In this document: positions 47,197 to 56,856 of the stretch, one piece after another
Layout: every line of letters begins with the position of its first letter
How positions within the stretch are numbered: the stretch's first letter is position 1
DNA from: an uncultured Pseudomonadales bacterium
GTDB lineage: Bacteria > Pseudomonadota > Gammaproteobacteria > Pseudomonadales > Pseudohongiellaceae
Length of the DNA: 64,000 bases
Direction: 5' to 3'
NCBI GenBank assembly: GCA_943789335.1
Contig: CALSTS010000006.1
Span: 91,001-155,000, forward strand
Translations under genes and position numbers: made by a program
Notes under the pieces: model-generated
The model's input: only the letters and a program-made list of their open reading frames with translations
What the model was told of the DNA's origin: nothing
The model's database searches: none

Positions 47197-48678
47197 GTGC
47201 AATTAAATTCCGAATCACCATATTTTGCTGCTGTAGATCTTGGTTCAAATAGTTTTCATATGGTTATTGCCCGCATTCAAAACGGGCAGATGGAAATTAT
47301 TGATCGAGAAAAAGAAATGGTGCAGATTGCCCGTGGTGTTAAACAGGATGGGCATCTTAGTGTTGCCGCTCAAACGCGCGCCCTTGAATGTCTGCATCGG
47401 TTTTCCGAACGCTTGCGGGATATCCCCGCTGATCAAATTCGAGCTGTAGGAACAAAAACCCTGAGGGCGACTAGTCGGTCTAAGTCTTTCATTAAAAAAG
47501 CTGAGCAGCTATTAGGGGTCACTATCCAGATCATTTCAGGTTATGAAGAAGCTCGATTGGTTTATGTTGGCTTATCTCATTCTGTGTTGAATGATCATAG
47601 TAAGCGTTTAGTAGTCGATATAGGTGGAGGTAGCACTGAATTTATTATTGGTGAAGATTACGACCCCATTTTAATGGAGAGTCTAAATATGGGTTGTGTC
47701 AGTTTTACTAAGCGATATGCAAGCCCATCAGGAAAAATCACGCGTAAATTTATGAATAAAGCTTATCTGGCTGCGTGCTCTGAAATTGAAGTATTAAGAA
47801 AAAACTATTTAAAAGCTGGCTGGCAGATAGTATTTGGGACTTCGGGAACGGTTCGAGCTATTGCTGATTTAACTTTACCTACAGATGGTGGGGCAGTGAT
47901 CAGCAAAAGCTCGCTTGATCAATTATTTGATGACTTGGTAAATGATAAAAAGATATTAAACAATGTTCCTGAATTACGCCGGGATGTATTACCCGCCGGC
48001 GCAGCGATACTTAAAGCTGTTTTTGATCAGTTGCAGTTGGATTCAATGCATGTTGGTGATGCAGCACTTAAAGAAGGGTTATTGTTTGATACTATCGGTC
48101 GTCTTAGCGACAAGGACTCTCGAAGTGACACTATTAAGAACTTACAAGAACAATATAATGTTGATACTGACCACGCACAACGCTTAGCAAGAACGGCTAT
48201 CGCATTATGGCAACAGATTCGAAGCCCTGTATTGACCGGGGTTTCGCGTACTAAAATCTTACGATGGGCTGCAGAGTTACATGAGATCGGGCTTAGTATT
48301 TCTCATGCGGGTTTCCATCACCATGGTTATTACATCATAAGACATAACGATATGGCTGGCTTCGGTAGGTATGAGCAGTATATTTTAGCCAACCTTGTGC
48401 GTTCTCACCGCAAAAGCCTTTATCAGCAAAAATTTGAAGATCTGGATGAGCCGGCAATTGCTGCATTTATCCCTTTATTGGTTTGTCTACGTTTAGCGGT
48501 ACTTTTTCATAGACGTCGAGAAGATATGGATTACTTGCCTAAACTCACTAACACCAAATTAGGCTACCAACTCAAATTTCGCCGCGGATGGTTAAAGCAG
48601 CATCCACTTACTTTGGCTGGTCTTGAGCAAGAACGCGAACACTATGAAAATATAGGTGTAGCACTTAATTTTAGTTAG
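47197..48678 (+). CDS. ppx: Ppx/GppA exopolyphosphatase
   Basis: A 493-residue cytoplasmic enzyme that removes terminal phosphates from polyphosphate (and may act on pppGpp). It belongs to the actin/Hsp70-fold phosphatases: phosphate-1 AAVDLGSNSFHMVIAR, the EARLVYVGL segment with catalytic Glu, VVDIGGGSTEFIIGED, GTSGTVRAIADL, and a C-terminal HD-like helical domain (AAELHEIGLSISHAGFHHHGYYII). Start is GTG at 47197. Paired with a divergent alkaline phosphatase. Confidence 0.92.
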   Translation: MQLNSESPYFAAVDLGSNSFHMVIARIQNGQMEIIDREKEMVQIARGVKQDGHLSVAAQTRALECLHRFSERLRDIPADQIRAVGTKTLRATSRSKSFIKKAEQLLGVTIQIISGYEEARLVYVGLSHSVLNDHSKRLVVDIGGGSTEFIIGEDYDPILMESLNMGCVSFTKRYASPSGKITRKFMNKAYLAACSEIEVLRKNYLKAGWQIVFGTSGTVRAIADLTLPTDGGAVISKSSLDQLFDDLVNDKKILNNVPELRRDVLPAGAAILKAVFDQLQLDSMHVGDAALKEGLLFDTIGRLSDKDSRSDTIKNLQEQYNVDTDHAQRLARTAIALWQQIRSPVLTGVSRTKILRWAAELHEIGLSISHAGFHHHGYYIIRHNDMAGFGRYEQYILANLVRSHRKSLYQQKFEDLDEPAIAAFIPLLVCLRLAVLFHRRREDMDYLPKLTNTKLGYQLKFRRGWLKQHPLTLAGLEQEREHYENIGVALNFS

Positions 48679-48733
48679 TTTTAGATAACATACGAGTGTT
48701 TCCTTCTAGCAACAGCTGGTTTATATTAGTTTC

Positions 48734-49585
48734 ATGAATTTTAGCAAAATACAGAAATTGAATATCAAGCGTCCTTGTCTTAATAAATTGATTTTATTTG
48801 GTCTGATTCTGCTAGTTAATGTCGTCAGCGTCGAGTCATTATTGGCTCAGATTAGACCTCGAACTAGCAACTCACGCTACACTACTGTTATGCCTCGTGA
48901 TACTGATGGCGCAGAGTTTTATTTTACCCGTTTAATATATGGCTCAGATGGCTTCAGAAGCAGAGGTGGCTGGATGACCGACATGCCAGAAGCCGATCAT
49001 TACTTCATGAATGGCTTGACGCGATTGACTCGGGTTGATGGCTCTTTGGTCGATTTGAGAAATCCACAAGAAGGTGCTCCCTGGATTAATTTACAAGAGG
49101 GTAAAGTTTTTGATTATCCCTTTCTTTATGCAGTTGAAGTTGGAGGCTGGCGTCTCAATACAGAAGAAATAGCTATTCTTAGAGAATATCTTTTAAAAGG
49201 AGGCTTCCTGATCGTTGATGATTTTCATGGCACTTACCAATGGAATGGTTTTATGTCGACGATGCAGCGTATTTTCCCTGACCGTCCTGTAGTCGATATT
49301 CCAGTAGATGATGAAGTTTTTCATGTACTTTACGATCTTGATCCTACTATCCAGATTCCAGGCATCAGTCCATTGAGTCAGGGTGTGACATGGGAACAGG
49401 ATGGCTACGAACCGGTTTATCGAGGTGTATATGATGATAATGGTCGCTTAATGGTCGCCATTAATCACAACATGGATTTGGGTGATGCCTGGGAGCATGC
49501 AGATACACCAGGTTATCCTCAGCCAATGACGGCGATGGCATATAGGTTTGCGGTGAATTATGTCATCTATTCGATGACCCACTAA
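48734..49585 (+). CDS. DUF4159 family exported protein
   Basis: A 283-residue exported protein of the DUF4159 family. A long basic N-region precedes a hydrophobic signal (LILFGLILLVNVVSV, cleavage near LLAQ). Conserved text: EFYFTRLIYGSDGFRSRGGWMTDMPEADHYFMNGLTRLTRVD, PFLYAVEVGGWRLNTEE, LREYLLKGGFLIVDDFHG and AINHNMDLGDAWEHAD. The fold resembles a glutamine-amidotransferase-like domain; activity is unknown. It is 56 bases after ppx and may be cotranscribed. Confidence 0.87.
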   Translation: MNFSKIQKLNIKRPCLNKLILFGLILLVNVVSVESLLAQIRPRTSNSRYTTVMPRDTDGAEFYFTRLIYGSDGFRSRGGWMTDMPEADHYFMNGLTRLTRVDGSLVDLRNPQEGAPWINLQEGKVFDYPFLYAVEVGGWRLNTEEIAILREYLLKGGFLIVDDFHGTYQWNGFMSTMQRIFPDRPVVDIPVDDEVFHVLYDLDPTIQIPGISPLSQGVTWEQDGYEPVYRGVYDDNGRLMVAINHNMDLGDAWEHADTPGYPQPMTAMAYRFAVNYVIYSMTH

Positions 49586-49737
49586 GGGAAGGAAGCTGCT
49601 ACGCTTGAAGAGTATTCGTTAAAAAAGTACTCAGTCGGTCACGTATTAGTTATACGCTCCCTCCCTCCGTGCTTTTTTGCCTCGCCTCTTCGGCACTCGC
49701 TACGCTTCTAAAAGAGTAAGTTTTAAAAGAGAGATTT
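49586..49737. other. Intergenic stretch of unusual composition
   Basis: Between two same-strand genes, this 150-base stretch is pyrimidine-rich and more GC-rich than neighbouring spacers (CGCTCCCTCCCTCCG, TTGCCTCGCCTCTTCGG). GCTACGCTT occurs twice (about 49599 and 49699), each followed by AAGAGTA-like text. It may be a dispersed intergenic element or a remnant. No convincing ORF. Confidence 0.4.
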
Positions 49738-51267
49738 ATGACAAAAACATTCATAGCTTTAGCGTTAATCGTTACTTCTTTTATGACCTATGCGGCCAGT
49801 GAGGATGAGTTAATGGCTCAAGCACGGGCGATACATGATCGGGTAATGGCTTTAGATACTCATGTAGATATTCCTTTAAATTTTGCCACTAGTGAACATG
49901 ATCCATTGGATGCTGAAGCGCAAGTAAACTTAATGAGCATGCGTAATGGTGGCCTTGATACAGTTTTTTTTATTGTCTACGTCGGGCAACAAGAACGTAA
50001 TAATATGAATTATCTTGATGCTAAAGCAGACGCCCTAAATAAATTTGATGCTATCCATCGTATGGTTGAGCTATACCCGGATGAAATCGGTTTTGCCTCT
50101 ACAGCTGCTGAAGCAAGTGCCTTGCACGCTGAGGGAAAACTGGTGGCAATGATAGGCGTCGAAAATGGTTTTAGCATTGGCCAAGATATAAGCCTGATTG
50201 AAGAATTCAGGCAGCGCGGGGCCCGTTATATGGGGCTGGTCCATAACGGACATAATGATATTGGTGATTCCGCGCAAGCCCAGGAACGTTTAAATGACGA
50301 AATTGAAGAGCATGGAGGCTTGAGTGAATATGGCCATCGTGTCGTTGAAGAACTCAACCGTGTGGGGATTTTGGTTGACATATCTCATGTTTCAAAGCAA
50401 ACCATGCTGGACGCCGTGAATCACTCTCGGGCGCCAATAATTGCATCGCATTCCAGTGTAAACGGTATTTTTGTGCATCCACGCAATCTGGATGATGAAC
50501 AACTATTAGCAATTAAAGCTAATGGTGGGGTGGTACAGATTGTTGCATTTGATAATTACCTTAACGAGGGCAGGGGAACAGCTTCAGTCAGTGAATTGGT
50601 AGACCATATTGATTATGCAGTCGATTTGATCGGTGTTGAACATGTGGGCATATCTTCAGATTTTGGCGGTGGTGGAGGGATTGCCGGTTGGAATAATGCA
50701 GATGAGACTATTAATGTCACGATAGAGCTTGTAAGACGCGGTTATTCGGAAGATGAAATTGCCATGATCTGGAGTGGTAATGTTCTAAGAATTTTAAAAG
50801 AGGCAGAAGATATTGCTACAACATTAGAAGCCGCTGCTGCTAAACCAGAATTTGAAGCTTATCCGGTTGCGCAAAGTGATACTGTGTTGGGTGCAATAAA
50901 TTTTACCAGCCATCCTGATGCTGAAAATTTTAAAACAAGACTCGAATATTCCCTTAACGAGCCTGCCAATTTCGCTGGTCATTATATTGTGACTAATTGG
51001 GGCTGCGGCACTATGTGTCAGATGGTGGCGGTAATTGATGTGCTGAATGGTGATGTTTTTTTTCCATTTACCACCAGTATGGGTGTTTGCTTTCAAGCGG
51101 ATAGTTCACTAATTATTACAAGCCCACTGGATGAATTTACTATTGAAGATTTCGGTGATGATATGCCTGCCTGGTTAAAAAGTGGCTATTACACATGGGA
51201 TGGGGCGGAAATGCATTTATTAGCTGAATCTACTCAAGCCGTAGATATTTCATGTAATGTATTGTAA
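49738..51267 (+). CDS. Secreted M19 dipeptidase with C-terminal extra domain
   Basis: A 509-residue exported metalloprotein. After a signal peptide (to about residue 19) comes an M19 (renal dipeptidase-like) TIM barrel: metal ligands His42-Val-Asp44 (DTHVDIP), the glutamate in VENGFSIG, VDISHVSKQTM, IIASHSSVNGI and HVGISSDFGGGGGI. The barrel ends near residue 365. The last 140 residues form a separate domain with FAGHYIVTNWGCGTMCQMVAVIDV and GVCFQAD, which elsewhere occurs as a stand-alone secreted family. This fusion is unusual. Likely a dipeptide or D-amino-acid dipeptide hydrolase in the periplasm. Confidence 0.88.
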   Translation: MTKTFIALALIVTSFMTYAASEDELMAQARAIHDRVMALDTHVDIPLNFATSEHDPLDAEAQVNLMSMRNGGLDTVFFIVYVGQQERNNMNYLDAKADALNKFDAIHRMVELYPDEIGFASTAAEASALHAEGKLVAMIGVENGFSIGQDISLIEEFRQRGARYMGLVHNGHNDIGDSAQAQERLNDEIEEHGGLSEYGHRVVEELNRVGILVDISHVSKQTMLDAVNHSRAPIIASHSSVNGIFVHPRNLDDEQLLAIKANGGVVQIVAFDNYLNEGRGTASVSELVDHIDYAVDLIGVEHVGISSDFGGGGGIAGWNNADETINVTIELVRRGYSEDEIAMIWSGNVLRILKEAEDIATTLEAAAAKPEFEAYPVAQSDTVLGAINFTSHPDAENFKTRLEYSLNEPANFAGHYIVTNWGCGTMCQMVAVIDVLNGDVFFPFTTSMGVCFQADSSLIITSPLDEFTIEDFGDDMPAWLKSGYYTWDGAEMHLLAESTQAVDISCNVL

Positions 51268-51540
51268 ATCAGTTTTTCTATGTTTTTTTCTTCTATCTAA
51301 TTTTAGGTTCAAACAGGTGGATTCATTATCTTTGCATTCTTTATATTTACAGTCAGTGTAGAATCTAACAAGAATATTTGTGGGGCATTGAGCCAAAATG
51401 TCAGTGAAGATCGAAGTATGTTTTGCTGGATTTTTTAACTTTTAGTATCGCTTGAGTACTGATTGCAGCATTTGTCCAAATTGTAAATTTAACACTCCAG
51501 CCTATTCAAAAATTGAATCAACCTTTACTGGCAGAAAAAC

Positions 51541-53775
51541 ATGCAAAACAAGCTCATAGGGTTAATCAGTTTAGTTGTATTATTTCTTTATTTGCTGCCA
51601 GTTCAATCCCTTGCACAAGTAGATACGCCTGTTCAAACAAATACTAATTCTGATCGTAAACAGGTTGTCATTCCTCGTACAAATTTAAGTCCCGTAATCG
51701 ATGGAGTGCTTGATGATGAAATTTGGGCTCAAGCCGCTGTTATTACTGACTTCCATCAGATAAACCCTGTTGATTATGGACAACCATCACAAGCTAGTGA
51801 GTTTTACGTAACCTATAGTGAAAATTTCTTTTATATAGCTGCAAGACTCTACGATACTAATCCAGAACTAATCAGAGCAAGAGCATTGGTTCATGATAAT
51901 GAACTAATGGGCAGTGATGACCAGATATTTGTCGTGCTCGATACCTTTAATAATGGTTTAACCGGTTTTCGCTTTGTTGGTCATCCAAATGGTATTCGTG
52001 CAGATGCAGTGTTTGAAGGGCCTGGTTCAGTCAACTGGAACTGGGATGGGATATGGGAGACTGATTCCAGTATTGATGATGAGGGCTGGGTGACTGAAAT
52101 AGCCATCCCCTTTACTACTTTAAATTTTGATCCGAATTCTGAACAATGGGGTTTTAGCCTGGGTCGAGAAATACCTCGTAACAATGAAGAAATTGCATGG
52201 TCATCTTTCAACAGAAATAACAATCCTTCCACTGCCGGCTTGATGACTGGAATTCGAGATATCAACCAAGGGGTTGGCTTGGATGTTGTCCCCTCAATAA
52301 CGATTGCACAGGCTGAGAATCACCCTGCGAATACTAGCGAAGATAGGTATGATCCATCACTTGATGTGTTTTATAAATTTACACCAAACTTAACTGGAGC
52401 ATTAACCTTTAACACCGATTTTTCTGCTACAGAGGTAGACAACCGCCAGGTAAACCTGACGCGATTCTCATTGTTTTTCCCCGAACGAAGAGATTTTTTT
52501 TTACAGGATTCTGAAATTTTTTCTTTTGGTGGATTATCGGGCAGTGCAGGTGGTGGGGGTTTTGGAAATAGTAATGGTATTCCATTTTATTCCAGACGAA
52601 TTGGGCTGGATTCAGCAACAGGAAGTCCTGTTGATCTGGAGGTCGGTGGCAAAGTCGCGGGCAGAGTAGGGAATGTTAATATTGGGGCCTTAATGGTTCA
52701 GCAAGGTGATCGTTTAGGTCTTGATGGTCAGGATATTTTTGTTGGCCGAGTTAGTTCAAATGTGCTTTCAGAATCAAGGGTTGGCGTAATCTTGACGGAG
52801 GGTGACCCTAATAGTGCGACTGATAGTACTTTAGTAGGTGCTGATTTTAATTATCGGAATACTCGTTTTACTGATATTCATACTTTAACTGGAGATTTTT
52901 GGTATCAACAAACCGATACAGAGGGTATAGAAGGAGATGATAAGGCTTATAGTGCAGAAGCTGCATTGTCGACATCAGGAACCGGTTTTGGTGGCAGACT
53001 GAGATACAGCTATTTAGGTGACAAATTTGACCCGGCGATGGGGTTTGCCAATCGTACCGGGATTGAGCAAGTATCTGGCTTTGTTAACTGGCGATATTTT
53101 CTTGATAATCATCCCCTGATACGAAATAACTTCTCTTTTATTGGTTTTGCACAGACTGATAGGTTGGATACGGGTGAGTTACAAAGCCAGAGCATTAACT
53201 GGCGAATTTTAACCTTAATTACCAACAGTGGTGACCAGCTCGAAGTTCAGGTAAGCAAGGAAACTGAAGGTTTGCAATTGCCTTTTCAGATCAGACCTGG
53301 AATTATTATTCCAGCAGGGGAATACGGATTTAATTCCTATGAAATTTCTCTTAACACAACTAATCAACGCGATTTTTCGCCAGATATTTCTTATAAGCAA
53401 GGCGATTTTTACAATGGGGAGCGCCGTGAAGTCAAATTTGGCGTTAACTGGACAGCCAGTCGTAATCTGTCCATGGAATTTAATTATGAACTCGCTGATA
53501 TTGAAATGCCGGAAGGTGATTTTGTTAGCAGATTGATCAGTCTGGATATGAATATTGCCTTTAACGCCAGTTGGTCCTGGGCCAGTCTGATGCAGTATGA
53601 TAATGGTTCAGATTCAGTGGGCTTGAATAGTCGATTACGTTGGACGCCAAGAGCTGGAGAAGATTTATACCTGGTGTTAAATTACAATATGGATTCTCTG
53701 GATGGTGCCTTTAGAGGTGTCCAATTGCGTGAATCTGAGTTAGTGCTTAAATATTCACGCAATTTTCGTTTTTAG
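51541..53775 (+). CDS. CBM9-like / DUF5916 outer-membrane protein
   Basis: A 744-residue exported protein. The signal peptide ends about residue 25 (SLAQ). Residues 45-240 form a carbohydrate-binding module 9-like domain (PVIDGVLDDEIWAQAAVITDF, YIAARLYD, DDQIFVVLDTFNNG, WVTEIAIPFTTL). The remainder is a DUF5916 beta-barrel with FFPERRDFFLQDSEIF and alternating hydrophobic strands, ending in Phe (KYSRNFRF), the usual outer-membrane C-terminal aromatic. Role unknown; relatives sit near polysaccharide or peptide degradation genes. Confidence 0.88.
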   Translation: MQNKLIGLISLVVLFLYLLPVQSLAQVDTPVQTNTNSDRKQVVIPRTNLSPVIDGVLDDEIWAQAAVITDFHQINPVDYGQPSQASEFYVTYSENFFYIAARLYDTNPELIRARALVHDNELMGSDDQIFVVLDTFNNGLTGFRFVGHPNGIRADAVFEGPGSVNWNWDGIWETDSSIDDEGWVTEIAIPFTTLNFDPNSEQWGFSLGREIPRNNEEIAWSSFNRNNNPSTAGLMTGIRDINQGVGLDVVPSITIAQAENHPANTSEDRYDPSLDVFYKFTPNLTGALTFNTDFSATEVDNRQVNLTRFSLFFPERRDFFLQDSEIFSFGGLSGSAGGGGFGNSNGIPFYSRRIGLDSATGSPVDLEVGGKVAGRVGNVNIGALMVQQGDRLGLDGQDIFVGRVSSNVLSESRVGVILTEGDPNSATDSTLVGADFNYRNTRFTDIHTLTGDFWYQQTDTEGIEGDDKAYSAEAALSTSGTGFGGRLRYSYLGDKFDPAMGFANRTGIEQVSGFVNWRYFLDNHPLIRNNFSFIGFAQTDRLDTGELQSQSINWRILTLITNSGDQLEVQVSKETEGLQLPFQIRPGIIIPAGEYGFNSYEISLNTTNQRDFSPDISYKQGDFYNGERREVKFGVNWTASRNLSMEFNYELADIEMPEGDFVSRLISLDMNIAFNASWSWASLMQYDNGSDSVGLNSRLRWTPRAGEDLYLVLNYNMDSLDGAFRGVQLRESELVLKYSRNFRF

Positions 53776-53792
53776 AGCAAACATACAAGAGT

Positions 53793-53820
53793 AAAAAAGC
53801 CTGCTTAAGCAGGCTTTTTT
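53793..53820. terminator. Perfectly palindromic bidirectional terminator
   Basis: A 28-base perfect palindrome (AAAAAAGCCTGCTT then its complement, ending TTTTTT) lies between the convergent genes ending at 53775 and 53839. It can terminate both. Confidence 0.9.
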
Positions 53821-53838
53821 TAGGCTGCTACTTATAAC

Positions 53839-54687
53839 TTATTGTGACTCAGCAATTAGGCCATCTAAGCTGGCATCAAACGTGAAATCAGCCCAGTTAA
53901 ATTCATTACGCAGCATGTCGGCTATTTCATCTCTGGAATTACCGTTCCTTACCATTTCCTGAGACCTTAAGCTCAAACGTCTAGTTGAGTCTCGGAATTC
54001 GGCCATAGCAGCCTTGTTGGTTACAGGTCCGTGGCCGGGAACCACAGTTTCGAAATCCAGCCTGAGTACTTCATCAAGAGTTCGGGTCCATGCTCTTGCA
54101 CTGCCGCCACCTGAATAATCAATTAGTTGCGGAACATCTGCACCGTAGGTAAACATGTCACCAGCTGCGAGCAGGCTGTGTTCCGGAAAATAAACGACAA
54201 CATCACCATCAGTATGGGAGCGCCCAAAGCGGAAAATTTCCACAACTTTACCGCCTAAATGAACAAAGGCATGTTCATCAACAGTGACTGATGGTAGTCC
54301 AGACATATTATCTTCAATCATTTTAAGGCGAGCATTCTCAGAAGCTACAACCACTGTACCATCAAGCTGAGCTTGTTCATTGCCGCCGGTATGGTCGCCG
54401 TGAAAATGCGTATTGATAACGTATTTAATAGGTTGATCGCTTACAGTCGCTATCATGGCCATGACGTTGTCATAGTCCCAAGCAAACTTATTATCAACCA
54501 TAAGAATACCGTCATCGGTCAGCATAATGGTGATATTCCCTGGGACAAAAGGGTTGGTTATCATATAAATATCATCTTGCACTTGAACCAATTCAATCGG
54601 GCTTGGTGGTGGTTGAGCAATACCCTGTGCGGTGAATGTGCAAAGAACAATGGTAAGGCAGAGTTTAAGGTAAATATTGAGTTTCAT
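53839..54687 (-). CDS. Secreted metallo-beta-lactamase-fold hydrolase
   Basis: A 282-residue exported metallohydrolase. The signal peptide ends at QGIAQ (about residue 25). Zinc motifs are THFHGDHTGG (H-x-H-x-D-H), a His in GRSHTDGDVVVYFPEHSLL and the terminal VPGHGPVTNK. Together these match the QuiP/YflN-like or hydroxyacylglutathione hydrolase-like clusters rather than true beta-lactamases. I begin at 54687, where the signal peptide starts; an upstream ATG at 54735 gives an implausible hydrophobic prefix. Substrate unknown. Confidence 0.85.
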   Translation of the reverse strand: MKLNIYLKLCLTIVLCTFTAQGIAQPPPSPIELVQVQDDIYMITNPFVPGNITIMLTDDGILMVDNKFAWDYDNVMAMIATVSDQPIKYVINTHFHGDHTGGNEQAQLDGTVVVASENARLKMIEDNMSGLPSVTVDEHAFVHLGGKVVEIFRFGRSHTDGDVVVYFPEHSLLAAGDMFTYGADVPQLIDYSGGGSARAWTRTLDEVLRLDFETVVPGHGPVTNKAAMAEFRDSTRRLSLRSQEMVRNGNSRDEIADMLRNEFNWADFTFDASLDGLIAESQ

Positions 54688-54777
54688 AAGTTTTAATTTC
54701 CCAGGAAAAGTAGCGAAGAAGAATAAGAGAAACAAATTATGCTTGCAAGCTAGAATTGGTAGATAGCCTTATTTTTC

Positions 54778-54805
54778 TTGACTTTTATCAGATAATTCCC
54801 ATAAT
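54778..54805 (+). promoter_or_regulatory. Sigma-70 promoter for the ilvIH leader
   Basis: TTGACT (54778-54783) and CATAAT (54800-54805) are 16 bases apart, matching a sigma-70 promoter. Transcription would start near 54812 and produce a leader of about 300 bases before ilvI. Confidence 0.6.
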
Positions 54806-54840
54806 AGCGGCCTGGATTTGGTGGAACGACTGACTGATTT

Positions 54841-55000
54841 ACCCTTCGGTTCAGGCAAGTCCCAAGCGATTCTATAGAATCTTGGTGACAGCCCCCATAA
54901 AGACCCGACTGAATGCTTTAAACCTGACGCAAGGTTTTGTTCAGTTTCCCTAAGACGTTATCACGCATAGGGCCGTAGGAGTTCAACCAGAACTCTCCAA
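54841..55000 (+). promoter_or_regulatory. Structured leader RNA upstream of ilvI
   Basis: Three hairpins follow one another between the promoter and ilvI. Hairpin 1: CCAAG...GATTC (54862-54872) with GAATCTTGG (54877-54885). Hairpin 2: ACTGAA (54908-54913) and AAACCT (54920-54925) with AGGTTT (54932-54937) and TTCAGT (54940-54945). Hairpin 3: GAGTTC (54979-54984) with GAACTC (54990-54995). No leader peptide rich in Ile, Leu or Val codons is evident, so classical attenuation is unlikely. The position fits a cis-regulatory RNA; a candidate motif called ilvB-OMG has been reported upstream of acetolactate synthase genes in this group of marine bacteria, but I cannot confirm a match. Confidence 0.55.
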
Positions 55001-55119
55001 TTTCAGAGTATCAGTATGCAAGTACTATAAACCGATGGTTTTAATACTAAGGGTTTGTAGATTTTTTGTTGCTGTATTTTTACCCGCTGAGCGGGATGTT
55101 ATTGAAAGAGGACGATAAG

Positions 55120-56856
55120 GTGGACAAGAAGGTGGAAATGTTATCTGGTGGAGACATGTTGATTCGTGCCCTGCATGATGAAGGTGTTGACTTAATTTTT
55201 GGATACCCTGGTGGAACTGCTTTGCATATTTACGATGCAATATTTCGGCAGGATAAAGTTGAGCATATCTTAGTTAGGCATGAGCAAGGTGCTACCCATG
55301 CTGCTGATGGTTATGCTCGTGCTACCGGGAGGCCAGGAGTAGTATTAGTAACTTCTGGTCCTGGAGCAACAAATACAATTACTGGTATCGCTACGGCATA
55401 TATGGATTCCATTCCAATGGTCGTTATTTCTGGTCAGGTCACTCGTGATGCGATCGGTTCTGATGCCTTTCAGGAAACTGATATGGTCGGGGTCTCAAGA
55501 CCCGTTGTAAAACACAGCTTTCTTGTTCAGAGTGCTGCTGATATCCCTAATATCATAAAGAAAGCCTTTTATATTGCGACGACCGGACGTCCTGGTCCTG
55601 TAGTTATAGACTTCCCAAAAGATGTCACTGATCCTGCGGAAAAATTTCCTTATGAGTATCCGGAAACCGTCAAACTTCGCTCTTATATGCCGCCTCAAAA
55701 AGGTCATACCGGTCAGATCAAAAAAGCTGTAGAAGTTTTAATGTCTGCCAAAAAACCAATTATTTATGCTGGTGGTGGGGTGGTTCAAGGAGAAGGAGCT
55801 GAGGAACTAACAAAATTAACTCAAACATTAGGTTATCCCATTACCAATACTTTAATGGGTTTGGGTGTCTATCCGGCGACTGATAAACAGTTTTTGGGCA
55901 TGTTGGGGATGCATGGAACCTATGAGGCCAACATGGCAATGCATGAGTCAGATGTCATTCTTGCCGTTGGTGCTCGCTTCGATGATCGAGTGACTAATTC
56001 TGACATTAGTAAATTCTGTCCAAATGCAACTATCTTACATATCGATATTGATCCCGCATCTATTTCTAAAACAGTAACTGCTCACGTGCCTATTGTTGGG
56101 CCGGTTAAAGCAGTTCTGAAAGAAATGAATGACCAAATTAATGCCTCTTCAGACAAGGTAGATGCAGATGCCCTGAAACAGTGGTGGGAAAATATTGAGC
56201 ACTGGAGGCAGCGAAATTGTTTAGCGGTCGAATCTGCAGGAGAATTGATTAAGCCTCAGCAAGCTATTCAAGCTTTGTATGAAGTGACTAATGGCGATGC
56301 CTACGTGACCTCTGATGTTGGCCAACATCAAATGTTTGCCGCTCAATATTATCACTTTGATAAACCCCGACGCTGGATTAATTCTGGTGGCCTAGGGACT
56401 ATGGGTTTTGGCTTACCGGCCGCCATGGGTGTACAGCTTGCTTACCCGGATGCCACAGTTGCCTGTGTGACTGGAGAAGGCAGTATTCAAATGTGTATTC
56501 AAGAACTTGCAACCTGTAAACAGTGCGAGCTACCAATCAAGATTGTTAATTTAAATAACGAAGCCTTAGGCATGGTGAAGCAGTGGCAGGATATGCAATA
56601 TAGTGGTCGTCACTCACACAGTACTTATGCTGATTCACTGCCTGATTTTGTCAAATTGGCTGAAGCCTATGGGCACGTCGGGGTTCGCATTGAAAAACTT
56701 AGCGAGTTAAAAGAAAAACTGGCAGAAGCTTTTGCTATGAAAGACAAACTGGTATTCATTGATATCGCTGTCGATCAGAACGAGCATGTTTATCCCATGG
56801 CGGTCAAAGGTGGAGCGATGAGTGAAATGTTTTTAAGTAAAACGGAGAGGACCTGA
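55120..56856 (+). CDS. ilvI: Acetolactate synthase, large subunit
   Basis: Thiamine diphosphate enzyme for the first common step of branched-chain amino acid synthesis. Three domains: N-terminal ([35 protein letters not shown], with catalytic Glu in [19 protein letters not shown]), central FAD-binding-like (about 190-330) and the C-terminal ThDP domain with [18 protein letters not shown] and the [12 protein letters not shown] segment. I chose GTG at 55120, about seven bases after AGAGGA, giving 578 residues; GTG 55132 and ATG 55138 are alternatives and an upstream ATG at 55066 is not supported. A structured leader precedes it. Its TGA overlaps the ATG of ilvH by one base. Confidence 0.95.
   Translation: MDKKVEMLSGGDMLIRALHDEGVDLIFGYPGGTALHIYDAIFRQDKVEHILVRHEQGATHAADGYARATGRPGVVLVTSGPGATNTITGIATAYMDSIPMVVISGQVTRDAIGSDAFQETDMVGVSRPVVKHSFLVQSAADIPNIIKKAFYIATTGRPGPVVIDFPKDVTDPAEKFPYEYPETVKLRSYMPPQKGHTGQIKKAVEVLMSAKKPIIYAGGGVVQGEGAEELTKLTQTLGYPITNTLMGLGVYPATDKQFLGMLGMHGTYEANMAMHESDVILAVGARFDDRVTNSDISKFCPNATILHIDIDPASISKTVTAHVPIVGPVKAVLKEMNDQINASSDKVDADALKQWWENIEHWRQRNCLAVESAGELIKPQQAIQALYEVTNGDAYVTSDVGQHQMFAAQYYHFDKPRRWINSGGLGTMGFGLPAAMGVQLAYPDATVACVTGEGSIQMCIQELATCKQCELPIKIVNLNNEALGMVKQWQDMQYSGRHSHSTYADSLPDFVKLAEAYGHVGVRIEKLSELKEKLAEAFAMKDKLVFIDIAVDQNEHVYPMAVKGGAMSEMFLSKTERT

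Noticed and set aside
49668..49722. GTG-started 16-codon signal-peptide-like ORF
   Set aside because: It is too short, has no ribosome-binding site and sits in low-complexity pyrimidine-rich DNA.
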